This document shows positions 1 through 8,037 of a stretch of DNA of 40,642 bases, in pieces. Location: assembly GCA_022825945.1 (NCBI GenBank), contig JAJDVS010000052.1, positions 1 through 40,642 on the forward strand, given 5' to 3'. Position 1 is the first letter of the stretch. Every line of letters starts with the position of its first letter. The notes beneath the pieces were generated by a model. The model made no database searches. It saw only the letters and a program-made list of their open reading frames with translations, and was not told the DNA's origin. The DNA is from Pseudomonadales bacterium. GTDB lineage: Bacteria > Pseudomonadota > Gammaproteobacteria > Pseudomonadales > Pseudohongiellaceae. Made by a program: the position numbers and the translations under genes.

Positions 1-2
1 CG

Positions 3-563
3 CGCACCGGACAATTGTTGAACCTTGCGGCAATGGCCTCACCGTTGGGAGTTGACGCCAAAACCGTAAACCGCTGGTTGACGCTTCTCGAACAAATGTT
101 CGTCATTCGAAAACTGGGCGCGTGGCATCGAAACGACCGCAGGCGCCTCATCAAGGCTCCCAAACTTCACTTTCTCGATTCCGGGTTGCTCTCCGCCCTG
201 AGCGGAGTGAATGTGGAAATCCTGAAGCGGGATCGAAACAAATTCGGCGCATTGCTCGAAGGATTCGTATTTGCCGAATTGACGAAACTGGCGGGCAGAG
301 CGCAAGTTGGCGAATCCATCAGGCACTATCGCGACAAGGACGGAATCGAAGTCGACTGCGTCATCGAACGGGGTGGCAAGATTCTCGGAATAGAAGTGAA
401 AACCGGGATGACCGTGAAACCTGAAGATTTTCGAGGACTCAAACGTCTACAGGACGCTGCCGGCGACACGTTCGCCTGCGGCATCGTGCTGCACGACGGC
501 GAGCGCATCCAAAGAACCGGCAACCGACTCTACGCCATGCCGGTAAGCCAGCTTTGGTCCTGA
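3..563 (+). CDS. DUF4143-type ATPase, C-terminal part (5' end outside window)
   Basis: The reading frame is already open at base 3 and runs to TGA at 561-563, so the gene is cut by the window edge and its Walker-motif ATPase half is not visible. What remains (about 186 residues) is the DUF4143 portion of the AAA-type ATPase/DUF4143 family. A winged-helix-like stretch (KTVNRWLTLLEQMFVIRKL) leads to the typical IKAPKLHFLDSGLL segment, followed by a PD-(D/E)xK-like nuclease-fold core with EVDCVIE and GIEVK. The role of this family is poorly known; members are often found with mobile or toxin-antitoxin genes. Its stop codon lies exactly where the homology of the oppositely oriented hydrolase fragment (564-990) breaks off, which suggests a recombination junction. 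Confidence 0.85.
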   Translation, partial: RTGQLLNLAAMASPLGVDAKTVNRWLTLLEQMFVIRKLGAWHRNDRRRLIKAPKLHFLDSGLLSALSGVNVEILKRDRNKFGALLEGFVFAELTKLAGRAQVGESIRHYRDKDGIEVDCVIERGGKILGIEVKTGMTVKPEDFRGLKRLQDAAGDTFACGIVLHDGERIQRTGNRLYAMPVSQLWS

Positions 564-990
564 GCGGGATGAGGAAGGCGAGACCGACGCTGACGCCGCG
601 GTCGTGGGTGAACATCGCGAAGTCGTCGAACTCGACGATCTCGCGCAGGAAGTAATCAAGCAGCCGCGCGTCGTCTTCGAGCAGGTAGGAATAGTCGTTC
701 TGCAGGTGGACGATCATTTCTTCATAATCGAAGCTGGATCGGGGATAACCATGCACGAGCAGCAATTGCGGATCCGAAGGGTCGCCGAAGGTCTGGTAAT
801 GCACGTCGACCATGGCGCCGTTGTTGTTTTCTGTCGTCGATTGCCATTCGAAGTAGGAGCCGGCCTCATACCAGTCACTGGCCAGTTCGGAGTAAAAAAC
901 AAAATCGTCGCCCTGGGCAGTGGCGTTTCCGCTCGTGGCGAACAGCAGCGACAACGCGATTGCGAAACCTCGCTTTCCTGACGGATTCAT
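564..990 (-). pseudogene. truncated exported alpha/beta hydrolase (epoxide hydrolase/haloalkane dehalogenase-like), N-terminal fragment
   Basis: Read from ATG at 990, which has GGAG about 8 nt upstream. The fragment begins with a Sec signal peptide (GFAIALSLLFATSGNATAQ) and continues into an alpha/beta hydrolase fold: LLVHGYPRSS is the oxyanion-hole HGxP region and FTHDRGVSVG the nucleophile elbow, with Asp as expected nucleophile. Homology stops near 565-572, after about 140 residues, where a full enzyme would need roughly 300. The cap domain, catalytic acid and His are missing. The open frame continues to 439 only as antisense of the DUF4143 gene, giving an unrelated Arg/Cys-rich tail. I call it a pseudogene created by a rearrangement at the DUF4143 stop codon. 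The specific substrate class is uncertain. Confidence 0.7.
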
Positions 991-1122
991 GGACGGTCTC
1001 CTCACGGCCATTGCTCAACACCACCAAATATCAGTAGCCTGCACCGCAAGCTCCTGGCGCGATTTTATCTCCGTGAAAGTCTGTTCGCCATGGACTCAGG
1101 GCACGGTCGCCCGGAGAGGCGC

Positions 1123-1157
1123 TATATTATTGCAAATGCGAATACTTCGCAGTTGCA
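1123..1157 (+). promoter_or_regulatory. Fur-box-like operator over a candidate promoter
   Basis: TATATT at 1123-1128 is a good -10 candidate (5/6) although no clear -35 is seen. Directly after it, 1131-1157 is a 27-nt near-perfect palindrome: TGCAAATGCGAA, spacer TAC, TTCGCAGTTGCA, with one mismatched pair. The core TGCGAA-N3-TTCGCA with flanking AAT/TT resembles the G-containing Fur boxes of gammaproteobacteria. Placed over the predicted start point it would act as a repressor site. A further half-site, ATTATCA, is at 1174-1180. It lies 60 bases before the Tat-peptide gene at 1218. Assignment to Fur rather than another repressor is inference. Confidence 0.55.
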
Positions 1158-1217
1158 TGCGAGACTCAACCCTATTATCATTCGCCGATTCATTTTTGGA
1201 GCAAATGGGGTAACGAT

Positions 1218-1634
1218 ATGGCCAGCGAAAAAACCGGCAAGCAGGATGAATTCACGCGGAGGTCTTTCCTGGAGGCAGTGACGGGCGCCGCGGCGGTGGC
1301 GTCGGCGACTTCCTTTCTTGGGGTGGTCTCGTCTTCCCACGCACTGGGGCGGCAGGAAGGCGCCGACAGCAGCGATCAGGTGGGTGGGGAAAGCACAGAC
1401 GCCAGTGACCAGTCCGGTGGCGGCGATACTGACGCAAATGACCAGTCCGGCGGCGAAGAACCCGATGCCAGCGATCAGTCCGGCGGGGAAGATAACGAAG
1501 CCGGTGATCCGCCTGATCAGGAGGAACCCAACGCCAGCGATCAGTCCGGCGGTGAGAGTACGGACGCCAGCGACCAATCCGGCGGCGAAGGCGTCGACAA
1601 CAGCGGTCGCAACGGCAGGGGCCTGGAAGACTAG
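1218..1634 (+). CDS. Tat-signal peptide with eight 11-residue Asp/Gly-rich repeats
   Basis: A 138-residue protein with no recognised family. Residues 13-18 (TRRSFL) form a twin-arginine motif; residues 19-43 are a hydrophobic h-region ending SSSHA, with likely cleavage after A42, so the product is probably exported folded or with a bound cofactor. The mature part (about 96 residues) has no Cys and almost no hydrophobics. It is an exact 11-residue periodicity starting at D50, consensus DASDQSGGExx: units begin at 50, 61, 72, 83, 94, 105, 116 and 127; the fifth (EAGDPPDQEEP) and the last are degenerate. The ATG at 1218 has only a weak ribosome binding site, but it places the Tat motif correctly. 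The next gene, an Fe(II)/2OG oxygenase, starts 29 bases downstream. A substrate peptide, metal binder or simple linker are all possible. Confidence 0.75.
   Translation: MASEKTGKQDEFTRRSFLEAVTGAAAVASATSFLGVVSSSHALGRQEGADSSDQVGGESTDASDQSGGGDTDANDQSGGEEPDASDQSGGEDNEAGDPPDQEEPNASDQSGGESTDASDQSGGEGVDNSGRNGRGLED
1365..1631 (+). repeat. 33-bp tandem repeat (8 units) encoding the 11-residue repeats
   Basis: Units start at 1365, 1398, 1431, 1464, 1497, 1530, 1563 and 1596, with no indel between them. The best conserved part of each unit encodes DQSGG (gaccagtccggcgg and close variants). Units 3, 4, 6 and 7 are most alike; unit 5 has diverged. The strict frame and amino-acid conservation despite third-position changes point to selection on the protein rather than a recent slippage product. 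Confidence 0.85.
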
Positions 1635-1663
1635 GAGCCTGCGGCGCAGGATCCAAACCCGGC

Positions 1664-2851
1664 ATGACGGAAAAAATCGGGATGGCGGACCCGCTGTCCT
1701 GGCTGATCGGGCCGGTTCCGGAACGGGAATTTCTGGAAAGCCATTACGAACAGCGCGCCTTGCATTGCAGGCGCGCCGATCCCGCTCGTTTTGCCGAACT
1801 GCTCAGCCTCGACCGCATCGACGAGATCATCGCAAGCTCCGAATTGCCGTCTTCCTCGCTGTCGATGGCCCGCAGCCAACCAGCCATCAAGCGCTCGGAC
1901 TACACCTTTCGCAATGGCGCCATCGACCGGGGCGCGGTGGTCCGGCATTACCAGCGCGGGGCCACGATTATCCTCAACCAGTTGCAGCAGGGCGACGCCA
2001 GCCTCGCCCGCTTCTGCCGCGCGCTGGAAATGGTATTCAGTTGCCATGTGCAGACCAATGCCTACCTCACACCGCCGGGAAACCAGGGTTTCAATACCCA
2101 CTACGACGATCACGACGTATTCATCATCCAGCTCGCGGGCCAGAAGCAGTGGCGCCTGTATGAGAAGCCCGTGGAGAATCCCTACCGCGGCGAAGCTTTC
2201 AAGGCCGGCGCCCACAGCCCGGGTGAGATGGACCGGGAGTTCCTGCTCGAGCCCGGCGATTGCCTCTACATCCCCCGTGGCCTGATGCACGATGCTTCCG
2301 GCTGCGGCGATGCTCCTTCGCTGCATGTCACCACCGGGCTGATGGTGAAGAAATGGGCAGATCTGATGCTTGAAGCCGTCTCCGAAGTGGCGCTGCGCAA
2401 TCCCGAATTCCGCCGCTCGCTGCCGCCCGGCTTCGCCCGCCGTGATTTCGATCCGGAATTGCTCGCGGAGCAGTTTCGCAAGCTGTGTCGCGATTTCGCC
2501 GAGCAGGCGGATTTCGACGAAGTGCTCGCGTTTTTCCGAGAGAGCTTCCTGCGCCGGCGCCGCGGCGACCTGCGGGGAGCATTGAACGCCGCCTCAGTGC
2601 CGGTGAACGAAAACGACCGCTTTGTGCGGCGCCCGCATCTGCAAGCGATTCTGCGGCGGGGCGAAACCGAAGCGGTCATCGTCGGCCCCGGCGGCAACCT
2701 GCATTTCGCCATCGAGGCGGCGCCGGGACTGGAAATTTTTCTGTCCGGGGAAGTGTTTACCCCGGCGGCCTTTGCTGCCCTTGACATGGCCCAGCGGGTC
2801 GAGGCGGTCCGCAAGCTGTCGGCATTCGGCCTGATTGAAGCCGCGCAATGA
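1664..2851 (+). CDS. JmjC/cupin-4 family Fe(II)/2-oxoglutarate oxygenase (ROX-like protein hydroxylase)
   Basis: A 395-residue protein of the cupin_4/JmjC family that includes the ribosomal oxygenases YcfD/RoxA, NO66 and MINA53, which hydroxylate Arg or His side chains of ribosomal proteins. Visible features: N-terminal LSWLIGPVPEREF as in ROX enzymes; metal ligands H146 and D148 in THYDDHDVF; a candidate 2OG-binding K161 in GQKQWRLY; distal metal ligand H209 in GDCLYIPRGLMHDA. The H-to-H spacing matches the family. The C-terminal half holds the dimerisation and winged-helix-like regions. A second possible start is M7 (1682). It follows the repeat peptide by 29 bases and overlaps the PepSY gene by ATGA, so it is translationally coupled. 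The genomic setting differs from a plain ribosomal oxygenase and suggests the neighbouring peptide as a substrate (inference). Confidence 0.85.
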   Translation: MTEKIGMADPLSWLIGPVPEREFLESHYEQRALHCRRADPARFAELLSLDRIDEIIASSELPSSSLSMARSQPAIKRSDYTFRNGAIDRGAVVRHYQRGATIILNQLQQGDASLARFCRALEMVFSCHVQTNAYLTPPGNQGFNTHYDDHDVFIIQLAGQKQWRLYEKPVENPYRGEAFKAGAHSPGEMDREFLLEPGDCLYIPRGLMHDASGCGDAPSLHVTTGLMVKKWADLMLEAVSEVALRNPEFRRSLPPGFARRDFDPELLAEQFRKLCRDFAEQADFDEVLAFFRESFLRRRRGDLRGALNAASVPVNENDRFVRRPHLQAILRRGETEAVIVGPGGNLHFAIEAAPGLEIFLSGEVFTPAAFAALDMAQRVEAVRKLSAFGLIEAAQ

Positions 2852-4038
2852 ATGCCTCGAACCAGTCGGGAGCCTCCGCGGAAAGGGGCGCTGACGAACG
2901 CCTGACGGAAAAGCAGGCCAGGGACCGGCTCTGGTTCACGGTCCATTCCTGGCTCGGGCTCAAGCTTTCACTGTTGATGAGCTTCATTCTGGCGACAGGA
3001 ACCATCGCCGTTTTCAGCTATGAGATCGACTGGCTGCTGAACCCGGAAATGCGCGCCACGGAGCGCGTCGCCGGAAACGGGGTGGCCTGGGGCGCGGCCT
3101 TCGACAACATGCGCCGGGAGTATCCGGAGTATCGGCCGCTCAACCTTGCCCGCTTCCAGGACAACTGGTTCGCCCTGCAAATGCTGGCCCGAAGCCCCGG
3201 CGGGGAACTCGTGCGGGTCTGGTTCAATCCGGCGGACGGCGCAGCCCTGGGCATGACTTCATTCTTCAATATGCAGCGGCTTTTCCGTGAACTCCACCGG
3301 CACCTCATGCTGCCCCTGCATATCGGCATACCCCTGGTGACGGTTCTGGCCTTTCCCTTGCTCATCTCCCTGATCGCGGGTTTCGTGGTCTACAAGAAGT
3401 TCTGGCGGGGCCTGTTCAAGTGGCCGCGCTTCGGGCGCAAGCCGCGAATCTGGAATGGCGACCTGCATCGCCTGCTGGGGTTGTGGGGAAGCTGGTTCAT
3501 CGCCCTGATTGCCATCACCAGCCTCTGGTACCTTGTGGAAGAACTTGGCGGCCGGGCACCGTCTTTACCCGCCGCGGCAGGGGAAATGGCCGACAGGGAT
3601 GCCGCCCTGCCACAACAACTTGACGGCGCCGCTATCGATCTTGCGCTGCAGAACGCCAGGCGTGAACTGCCGGGCCTGGAGCCCGGCCGAATTCTGTTCC
3701 CTGGCAATGCCGGCGCGCCGCTGACGATTCACGGAGAATTGTCCGCCATGCTGGTGCGGCCCCGGGCCAATGGCGTCCATATCGATCCGGCAAGCGGGGA
3801 TGTGCTCGGCAGCTACCGGGGTGAGGAACTCGACTCCCACACGCGCATTTCGGAAGCCTCGGATCCGCTGCATTTCGGCTATTTTGGCGGCGTATGGAGC
3901 AAGCTGCTGTGGTTCATTCTTGGCCTGATGATGACCGCCATGTCGGTGACCGGAGTCTGGATCAACGCGGCCCGGCTGAAGCGTTCCTGGCTGGTGGCGG
4001 CGACCTTCAGCCCCGCAGACTTTCGACGAAGCGCTTGA
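2848..4038 (+). CDS. PepSY-associated transmembrane protein (putative ferric reductase-type)
   Basis: A 396-residue inner-membrane protein of the PepSY_TM family. Four membrane spans can be seen: near residues 35-60 ([19 protein letters not shown]), around 150-180 ([21 protein letters not shown]), around 205-230 and near the C-terminus ([19 protein letters not shown]), with a periplasmic PepSY region between spans three and four. Histidines lie at span edges ([33 protein letters not shown]), the pattern of haem-binding members such as FsrB-like siderophore reductases. The gene starts within the upstream stop (ATGA overlap). Its end overlaps the end of dnaJ on the other strand by 32 bases. Family members are commonly Fur-regulated and linked to iron uptake, which fits the operator at 1131-1157. 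Substrate unknown. Confidence 0.85.
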   Translation: MNASNQSGASAERGADERLTEKQARDRLWFTVHSWLGLKLSLLMSFILATGTIAVFSYEIDWLLNPEMRATERVAGNGVAWGAAFDNMRREYPEYRPLNLARFQDNWFALQMLARSPGGELVRVWFNPADGAALGMTSFFNMQRLFRELHRHLMLPLHIGIPLVTVLAFPLLISLIAGFVVYKKFWRGLFKWPRFGRKPRIWNGDLHRLLGLWGSWFIALIAITSLWYLVEELGGRAPSLPAAAGEMADRDAALPQQLDGAAIDLALQNARRELPGLEPGRILFPGNAGAPLTIHGELSAMLVRPRANGVHIDPASGDVLGSYRGEELDSHTRISEASDPLHFGYFGGVWSKLLWFILGLMMTAMSVTGVWINAARLKRSWLVAATFSPADFRRSA

Positions 4039-5122
4039 CGCCGTCGAACCAGCTTTGCCGTTTGGGGGACTGGCGGCTTCCCTGCTCTTCCTGAATCTCG
4101 CGGAACTCTTCGAGCAACTCGCGCTGGCGCGAAGTGAGCTTGACCGGCGTTTCGACCACGAGGCGATACAGCAAGTCGCCGGGCGGGCCGCCGCGAACCG
4201 GGGTGATGCCCTTGCCGCGCAGGCGGAACAGTTTGCCGGTCTGGGTTTCCGCGGGAATCTTGAGTTTTACCCGGCCGCTGAGCGTGGGCACTTCGAGATG
4301 GTTGCCGAGTGCGGCATCGACAAAGCTGATGGGGATATCGCAGTGCAGGTCGGCGCCGTCGCGTTCGAAAACCGGATGCGGGCGGACTTCGATTCTCACG
4401 TACAGATCACCCGACGGTCCGCCCCGGGGCCCGGCCTGGCCTTCGCCGGAAAGCCGGATGCGGTCTCCGCTATCGACGCCGGCAGGCACTTTTACCGACA
4501 GGGTGCGGGATTCTTCCACGGCGCCGGCGCCACGACAGGTGGAACAGGGGTCCTTGATCTGCTTGCCTTCGCCGCGGCAGCGGGGGCAGGTCTGTTGCAC
4601 TGAAAAGAAGCCCTGCTGCATGCGGACCTGACCCACGCCGCCGCAGGCGGTGCAGGTTACGGGCTCGGTGCCCCGGCGCGCGCCGCTGCCGTCACAGGCG
4701 GTGCAGCGCACCCGGGTGGGTACGCGGATATTGCGCGATACGCCCTGGACGGCTTCTTCGAGGCCGAGTTCGAGATGGTATTGCAAATCGGCGCCCTGGT
4801 GGCGACCGCCGCCGCGACGCCCGCCGAAAATGTCGCCAAAGATATCGCCGAAAATGTCGGCGAAATCCGCCGCTCCGGCGGCGCCGGCCTGGCCTTCCAC
4901 GCCGGCATGGCCGAACTGGTCGTAGCGCGAGCGTTTCTGCTGGTCGGAAAGGACTTCAAAAGCCTCGCTGGCTTCCTTGAATTTGGCCTCGGATTCCTTG
5001 TCGCCCGGATTGCGGTCCGGGTGGTGCTTCATGGCGGTGCGCCGGTAGGCCTTTTTCAGCTCGGCCGTGTCAACGTCCCTGCTTACGCCGAGGACATCAT
5101 AATAGTCGCGTTTGCTTGCCAT
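4007..5122 (-). CDS. dnaJ: chaperone protein DnaJ
   Basis: Hsp40 co-chaperone that delivers unfolded clients to DnaK and stimulates its ATPase. 371 residues, full length. The N-terminal J domain carries HHPDR (HPD motif), then a G/F region with a triplicated DIFG ([13 protein letters not shown]), then four CxxCxGxG zinc-binding repeats ([32 protein letters not shown]) and the two beta-barrel client-binding domains. The ATG at 5122 ([12 protein letters not shown]) is chosen; an in-frame extension upstream only reads through the dnaK 3' end. It follows dnaK by 16 bases, so the two are cotranscribed. Its last 32 bases are antisense to the last codons of the PepSY gene. Confidence 0.98.
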   Translation of the reverse strand: MASKRDYYDVLGVSRDVDTAELKKAYRRTAMKHHPDRNPGDKESEAKFKEASEAFEVLSDQQKRSRYDQFGHAGVEGQAGAAGAADFADIFGDIFGDIFGGRRGGGRHQGADLQYHLELGLEEAVQGVSRNIRVPTRVRCTACDGSGARRGTEPVTCTACGGVGQVRMQQGFFSVQQTCPRCRGEGKQIKDPCSTCRGAGAVEESRTLSVKVPAGVDSGDRIRLSGEGQAGPRGGPSGDLYVRIEVRPHPVFERDGADLHCDIPISFVDAALGNHLEVPTLSGRVKLKIPAETQTGKLFRLRGKGITPVRGGPPGDLLYRLVVETPVKLTSRQRELLEEFREIQEEQGSRQSPKRQSWFDGVKRFVESLRG

Positions 5123-5138
5123 TACATAATAGTCAAGC

Positions 5139-7064
5139 TTATTTGTTCTCTTCCCTGACTTCTTCGAACTCCGCGTCCACCGCTTCGTCGTCGTCCTTGC
5201 CGGGGCCGGGCTCCGCCTCTCCCGCGGCGCCTTCCGCCTGGGAGGCCTGTTCGGCGTACATCTTTTGCACCACGGGCGTGGAAGCCTCGGTAAGCGCCTT
5301 GGTGGCTTCTTCAATGGCGGCAAGATCATCGCCCTTGATGGCCTCTTCAAGCTTGCCAATGGCGTCTTCGATGGCGGCCTTCTCTTCGTCGCTGGCCTTG
5401 TCGCCGGCTTCATCGATGGTCTTGCGGGTGGCGTGGATCAGGCCGTCGGCGGTATTGCGGGCGGTGATGAGTTCCTCGAATTTCCTGTCCTCGGCGGAAT
5501 GCGCTTCGGCGTCCCGGACCATCTTTTCGATTTCCTCGTCCGACAGGCCGCTGGAAGCCTTGATCTCGATGGACTGCTCCTTGCCGGTGGCCTTGTCCCT
5601 GGCGGACACATTGAGGATGCCGTTGGCGTCGAGATCAAAGGAGACCTCGATCTGGGGCATGCCCCTGGGCGCCGGCGGGATGTCGGTGAGGTCGAAACGG
5701 CCGAGCGACTTGTTCTGGGTCGCCTGCTTGCGCTCGCCCTGGACCACATGAATCGTCACCGCGGTCTGGTTGTCGTCGGCGGTGGAGAAGACCTGGGTCT
5801 TCTTGGTGGGAATCGTGGTGTTCTTGTCGATCAGCGTGCTGGCCACCCCGCCGAGGGTTTCGATGCCGAGGGAAAGCGGTGTCACGTCGAGCAGCAGGAC
5901 ATCGGTAACGTCCCCGGCGAGCACGGCGGCCTGAATGGCCGCGCCCACGGCGACGGCCTCGTCGGGATTCACGTCCCGCCGGGCTTCCTTGCCGAAAAAG
6001 TCGGCGACTTTCTGCTGCACGAGCGGCATGCGGGTCTGACCGCCCACGAGCACCACGTCGTTGATGGCGGAGGCGTCGATGCCGGCGTCCTTGAGGGCGA
6101 TCTTCACCGGGCCGAGGGTGCGGTCCACCAGATCCTCCACCAGGGATTCGAACTTGGCTCTCGTGAGTTTCTGCACCAGGTGCTTGGGGCCGCTGGCGTC
6201 GGCGGTGACATAGGGCAGATTGATCTCGGTCTGCTGGGAGGAGGACAGCTCGATCTTGGCCTTTTCCGCGGCTTCCTTCAGACGCTGCAGGGCCAGGGGA
6301 TCGTTGTGCAGATCCATGCCGTGTTCCTTCTTGAACTCATCGGCGAGATAGTCGATGAGGCGCAGGTCGAAATCCTCGCCGCCGAGGAAAGTGTCGCCAT
6401 TGGTGGAGAGCACTTCAAAAGTGTGTTCGCCGTCGGTTTCGGCGATTTCGATGATGGAAATATCAAAAGTGCCGCCGCCAAGGTCGTACACGGCGATGGT
6501 GGAATCGCCGGTGCGCTTGTCCATGCCGTAGGCGAGTGCCGCCGCGGTGGGCTCGTTGATGATGCGCTTGACGTCGAGACCGGCAATGCGGCCGGCGTCC
6601 TTGGTCGCCTGGCGCTGGGAGTCGTTGAAGTAGGCGGGAACCGTGACCACAGCCTCCCTGATTTCCTCGCCGAGATAGTCCTCGGCGGTCTTCTTCATTT
6701 TCATCAGGGTCTGGGCCGAAATCTGCGGCGGCGACATCTGCTTGCCGTTGACTTCCACCCAGGCGTCGCCATTGCCCGCCTTGACGATCTTGTAGGGCAC
6801 CATCTTGATGTCCTTCTGCACCACGTCGTCCTTGAACTGGCGGCCGATCAGGCGCTTGATGGCGAACAGGGTGTTGTCCGGATTGGTGATGGCCTGCCGC
6901 TTGGCGGGCTGGCCCACCAGGGTCTCGCCATCCTTGCTGTAGGCGACAATGGACGGAGTGGTGCGATCACCTTCCGAGTTCTCGATAACCCGGGGCTCAC
7001 CGCCCTCCATGATCGCCACGCAGGAATTGGTGGTTCCCAGGTCGATGCCGATGATCTTTCCCAT
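5139..7064 (-). CDS. dnaK: chaperone protein DnaK (Hsp70)
   Basis: ATP-dependent Hsp70 chaperone, 641 residues. The nucleotide-binding domain begins [16 protein letters not shown]; phosphate-binding [13 protein letters not shown] and adenosine-motif [13 protein letters not shown] are visible, followed by linker [16 protein letters not shown], substrate-binding domain and helical lid, ending in an acidic tail ([13 protein letters not shown]) typical of proteobacterial DnaK. The start is ATG at 7064, with GGAG 9 nt upstream; a GTG 15 nt earlier (7079) overlaps that site and is less likely. A sigma-32-type promoter lies at 7122-7150. It works with GrpE (upstream) and DnaJ (downstream). Confidence 0.99.
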   Translation of the reverse strand: MGKIIGIDLGTTNSCVAIMEGGEPRVIENSEGDRTTPSIVAYSKDGETLVGQPAKRQAITNPDNTLFAIKRLIGRQFKDDVVQKDIKMVPYKIVKAGNGDAWVEVNGKQMSPPQISAQTLMKMKKTAEDYLGEEIREAVVTVPAYFNDSQRQATKDAGRIAGLDVKRIINEPTAAALAYGMDKRTGDSTIAVYDLGGGTFDISIIEIAETDGEHTFEVLSTNGDTFLGGEDFDLRLIDYLADEFKKEHGMDLHNDPLALQRLKEAAEKAKIELSSSQQTEINLPYVTADASGPKHLVQKLTRAKFESLVEDLVDRTLGPVKIALKDAGIDASAINDVVLVGGQTRMPLVQQKVADFFGKEARRDVNPDEAVAVGAAIQAAVLAGDVTDVLLLDVTPLSLGIETLGGVASTLIDKNTTIPTKKTQVFSTADDNQTAVTIHVVQGERKQATQNKSLGRFDLTDIPPAPRGMPQIEVSFDLDANGILNVSARDKATGKEQSIEIKASSGLSDEEIEKMVRDAEAHSAEDRKFEELITARNTADGLIHATRKTIDEAGDKASDEEKAAIEDAIGKLEEAIKGDDLAAIEEATKALTEASTPVVQKMYAEQASQAEGAAGEAEPGPGKDDDEAVDAEFEEVREENK

Positions 7065-7121
7065 TTTCGATGTCTCCACTGAATCCGCGGTCCGCTCAGC
7101 TTGCGGTCCGCCACAAATAGG

Positions 7122-7150
7122 TATATTGCCGCGAGATTTTCAGTTTCAAG
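7122..7150 (-). promoter_or_regulatory. candidate sigma-32 (heat-shock) promoter of dnaK
   Basis: On the minus strand CTTGAA (7145-7150), followed 14 nt later by GGCAATATA (7122-7130), against consensus CTTGAA-N13-15-CCCCATnTA. The -35 is perfect with CCC before it; the -10 matches six of nine. The predicted start is about 50 nt before the dnaK ATG. Its spacer equals that of the stronger grpE promoter at 7844-7872. Confidence 0.6.
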
Positions 7151-7186
7151 GGCGCGGGTTCCCGTTTCCGCGCGAATCGGGCCGGT

Positions 7187-7810
7187 TCAGCCACCCGACT
7201 TTGCGGCGGCTTCGGTGGCTACCACCACCATGGCCGGCCGCAGCACCCGGCCATGCAGGGTATAGCCCTTCTGCATGACCGAAATCACGGTATTCGGCTC
7301 CACCTTGTCGTTTTCCTGAATCGACATCGCCTGATGCAGGGCGGGGTCGAAGGGCTCGCCTTCCGGGTCCACGGCTTCGATCTGGAATCTGGCGAAGCAG
7401 TCGACAAGGCTTTTCAGGGTCAGATTCACGCCTTCGTGAATCGCGTTGACCACCTGATTGCCCGCTTCGCCGTCGTCGTGCTTGCCCGCCGCTTCGGCGG
7501 CGCGTTCGAGATTGTCCATGACCATGAGCAGCTCGCTGCTGAACTTCTCCTGGCCGAATCGGTGGGCTTTCTCGATGTCCTGCTCGGTGCGGCGCCGCAG
7601 ATTCTGCATTTCCGCCTGTACCCGCAGCAGCTTGTCCCGAGCTTCGCGGCTTTCGGTTTCCGCCGCCGCCAGGCGCTCCAGCGCTTCTTGCAGCGACAAT
7701 TCGGAACCGGTTTCCGCGGCCTGTTCGGCTGTATCCGCCTGCTCCGTCCGGACCTCCGGCTCCGCCGCCGGCGACTCTTCCCCGGTCCTGGAATCTTCTG
7801 TCTTGCCCAT
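7187..7810 (-). CDS. grpE: nucleotide exchange factor GrpE
   Basis: Releases ADP from DnaK. 207 residues from the ATG at 7810 (MGKTEDSRTGEE); a TTG 15 nt upstream is the alternative. An acidic, disordered N-terminus leads into the long dimeric coiled coil (LQEALERLAAAETESREA, LRVQAEMQNLRRRTEQDIE) and then the C-terminal beta-wing domain with the family signature HQAMSIQEND and MQKGYTLHGRVLRPAMVVV. The gene is first of grpE-dnaK-dnaJ and sits 26 nt behind a near-perfect sigma-32 promoter. The gap to dnaK (122 bases) contains a second heat-shock promoter. Confidence 0.98.
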   Translation of the reverse strand: MGKTEDSRTGEESPAAEPEVRTEQADTAEQAAETGSELSLQEALERLAAAETESREARDKLLRVQAEMQNLRRRTEQDIEKAHRFGQEKFSSELLMVMDNLERAAEAAGKHDDGEAGNQVVNAIHEGVNLTLKSLVDCFARFQIEAVDPEGEPFDPALHQAMSIQENDKVEPNTVISVMQKGYTLHGRVLRPAMVVVATEAAAKSGG

Positions 7811-7843
7811 GCCACGCCGTCCCAACCACGATCCGCGAAACCC

Positions 7844-7872
7844 TATATGGGGACAGGCCCCGATGTTTCAAG
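7844..7872 (-). promoter_or_regulatory. sigma-32 (heat-shock) promoter of grpE-dnaK-dnaJ
   Basis: The minus strand reads CTTGAA (7867-7872), 14-nt spacer, CCCCATATA (7844-7852): both boxes match the RpoH consensus exactly and the spacing is ideal. The predicted start is around 7836, giving a leader of about 26 nt before grpE. Confidence 0.85.
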
Positions 7873-7985
7873 CGAAATGCCTGGAAAGGGGGGCTCGCGA
7901 AACATCATTGGGGATTCCGCGAGGACGAAGAGTGGATTTTTCGGGCTGAAGTCGGGCGACGAGCTTGAGATCGTGTCGGTGAAGG

Positions 7986-8013
7986 AAAAAGTCCCGGCGG
8001 AAAACCGGGACTT
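7986..8013 (-). terminator. Rho-independent terminator after the exported methyltransferase gene
   Basis: A 9-bp perfect stem, AAGTCCCGG (7989-7997) with CCGGGACTT (8005-8013) and a 7-nt loop, continues on the minus strand into a T run at 7986-7990. It is 25 bases past the stop of the gene at 8038-8883 and separates it from the grpE promoter. Confidence 0.8.
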
Positions 8014-8037
8014 CTTCGGGACAGGCTGAAACGGTTG

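Noticed and set aside
5265..7082. 605-codon open frame on the plus strand
   Set aside because: Exactly antisense to dnaK; long antisense frames are expected opposite a GC-rich, strongly codon-biased gene, and its protein shows no domain.
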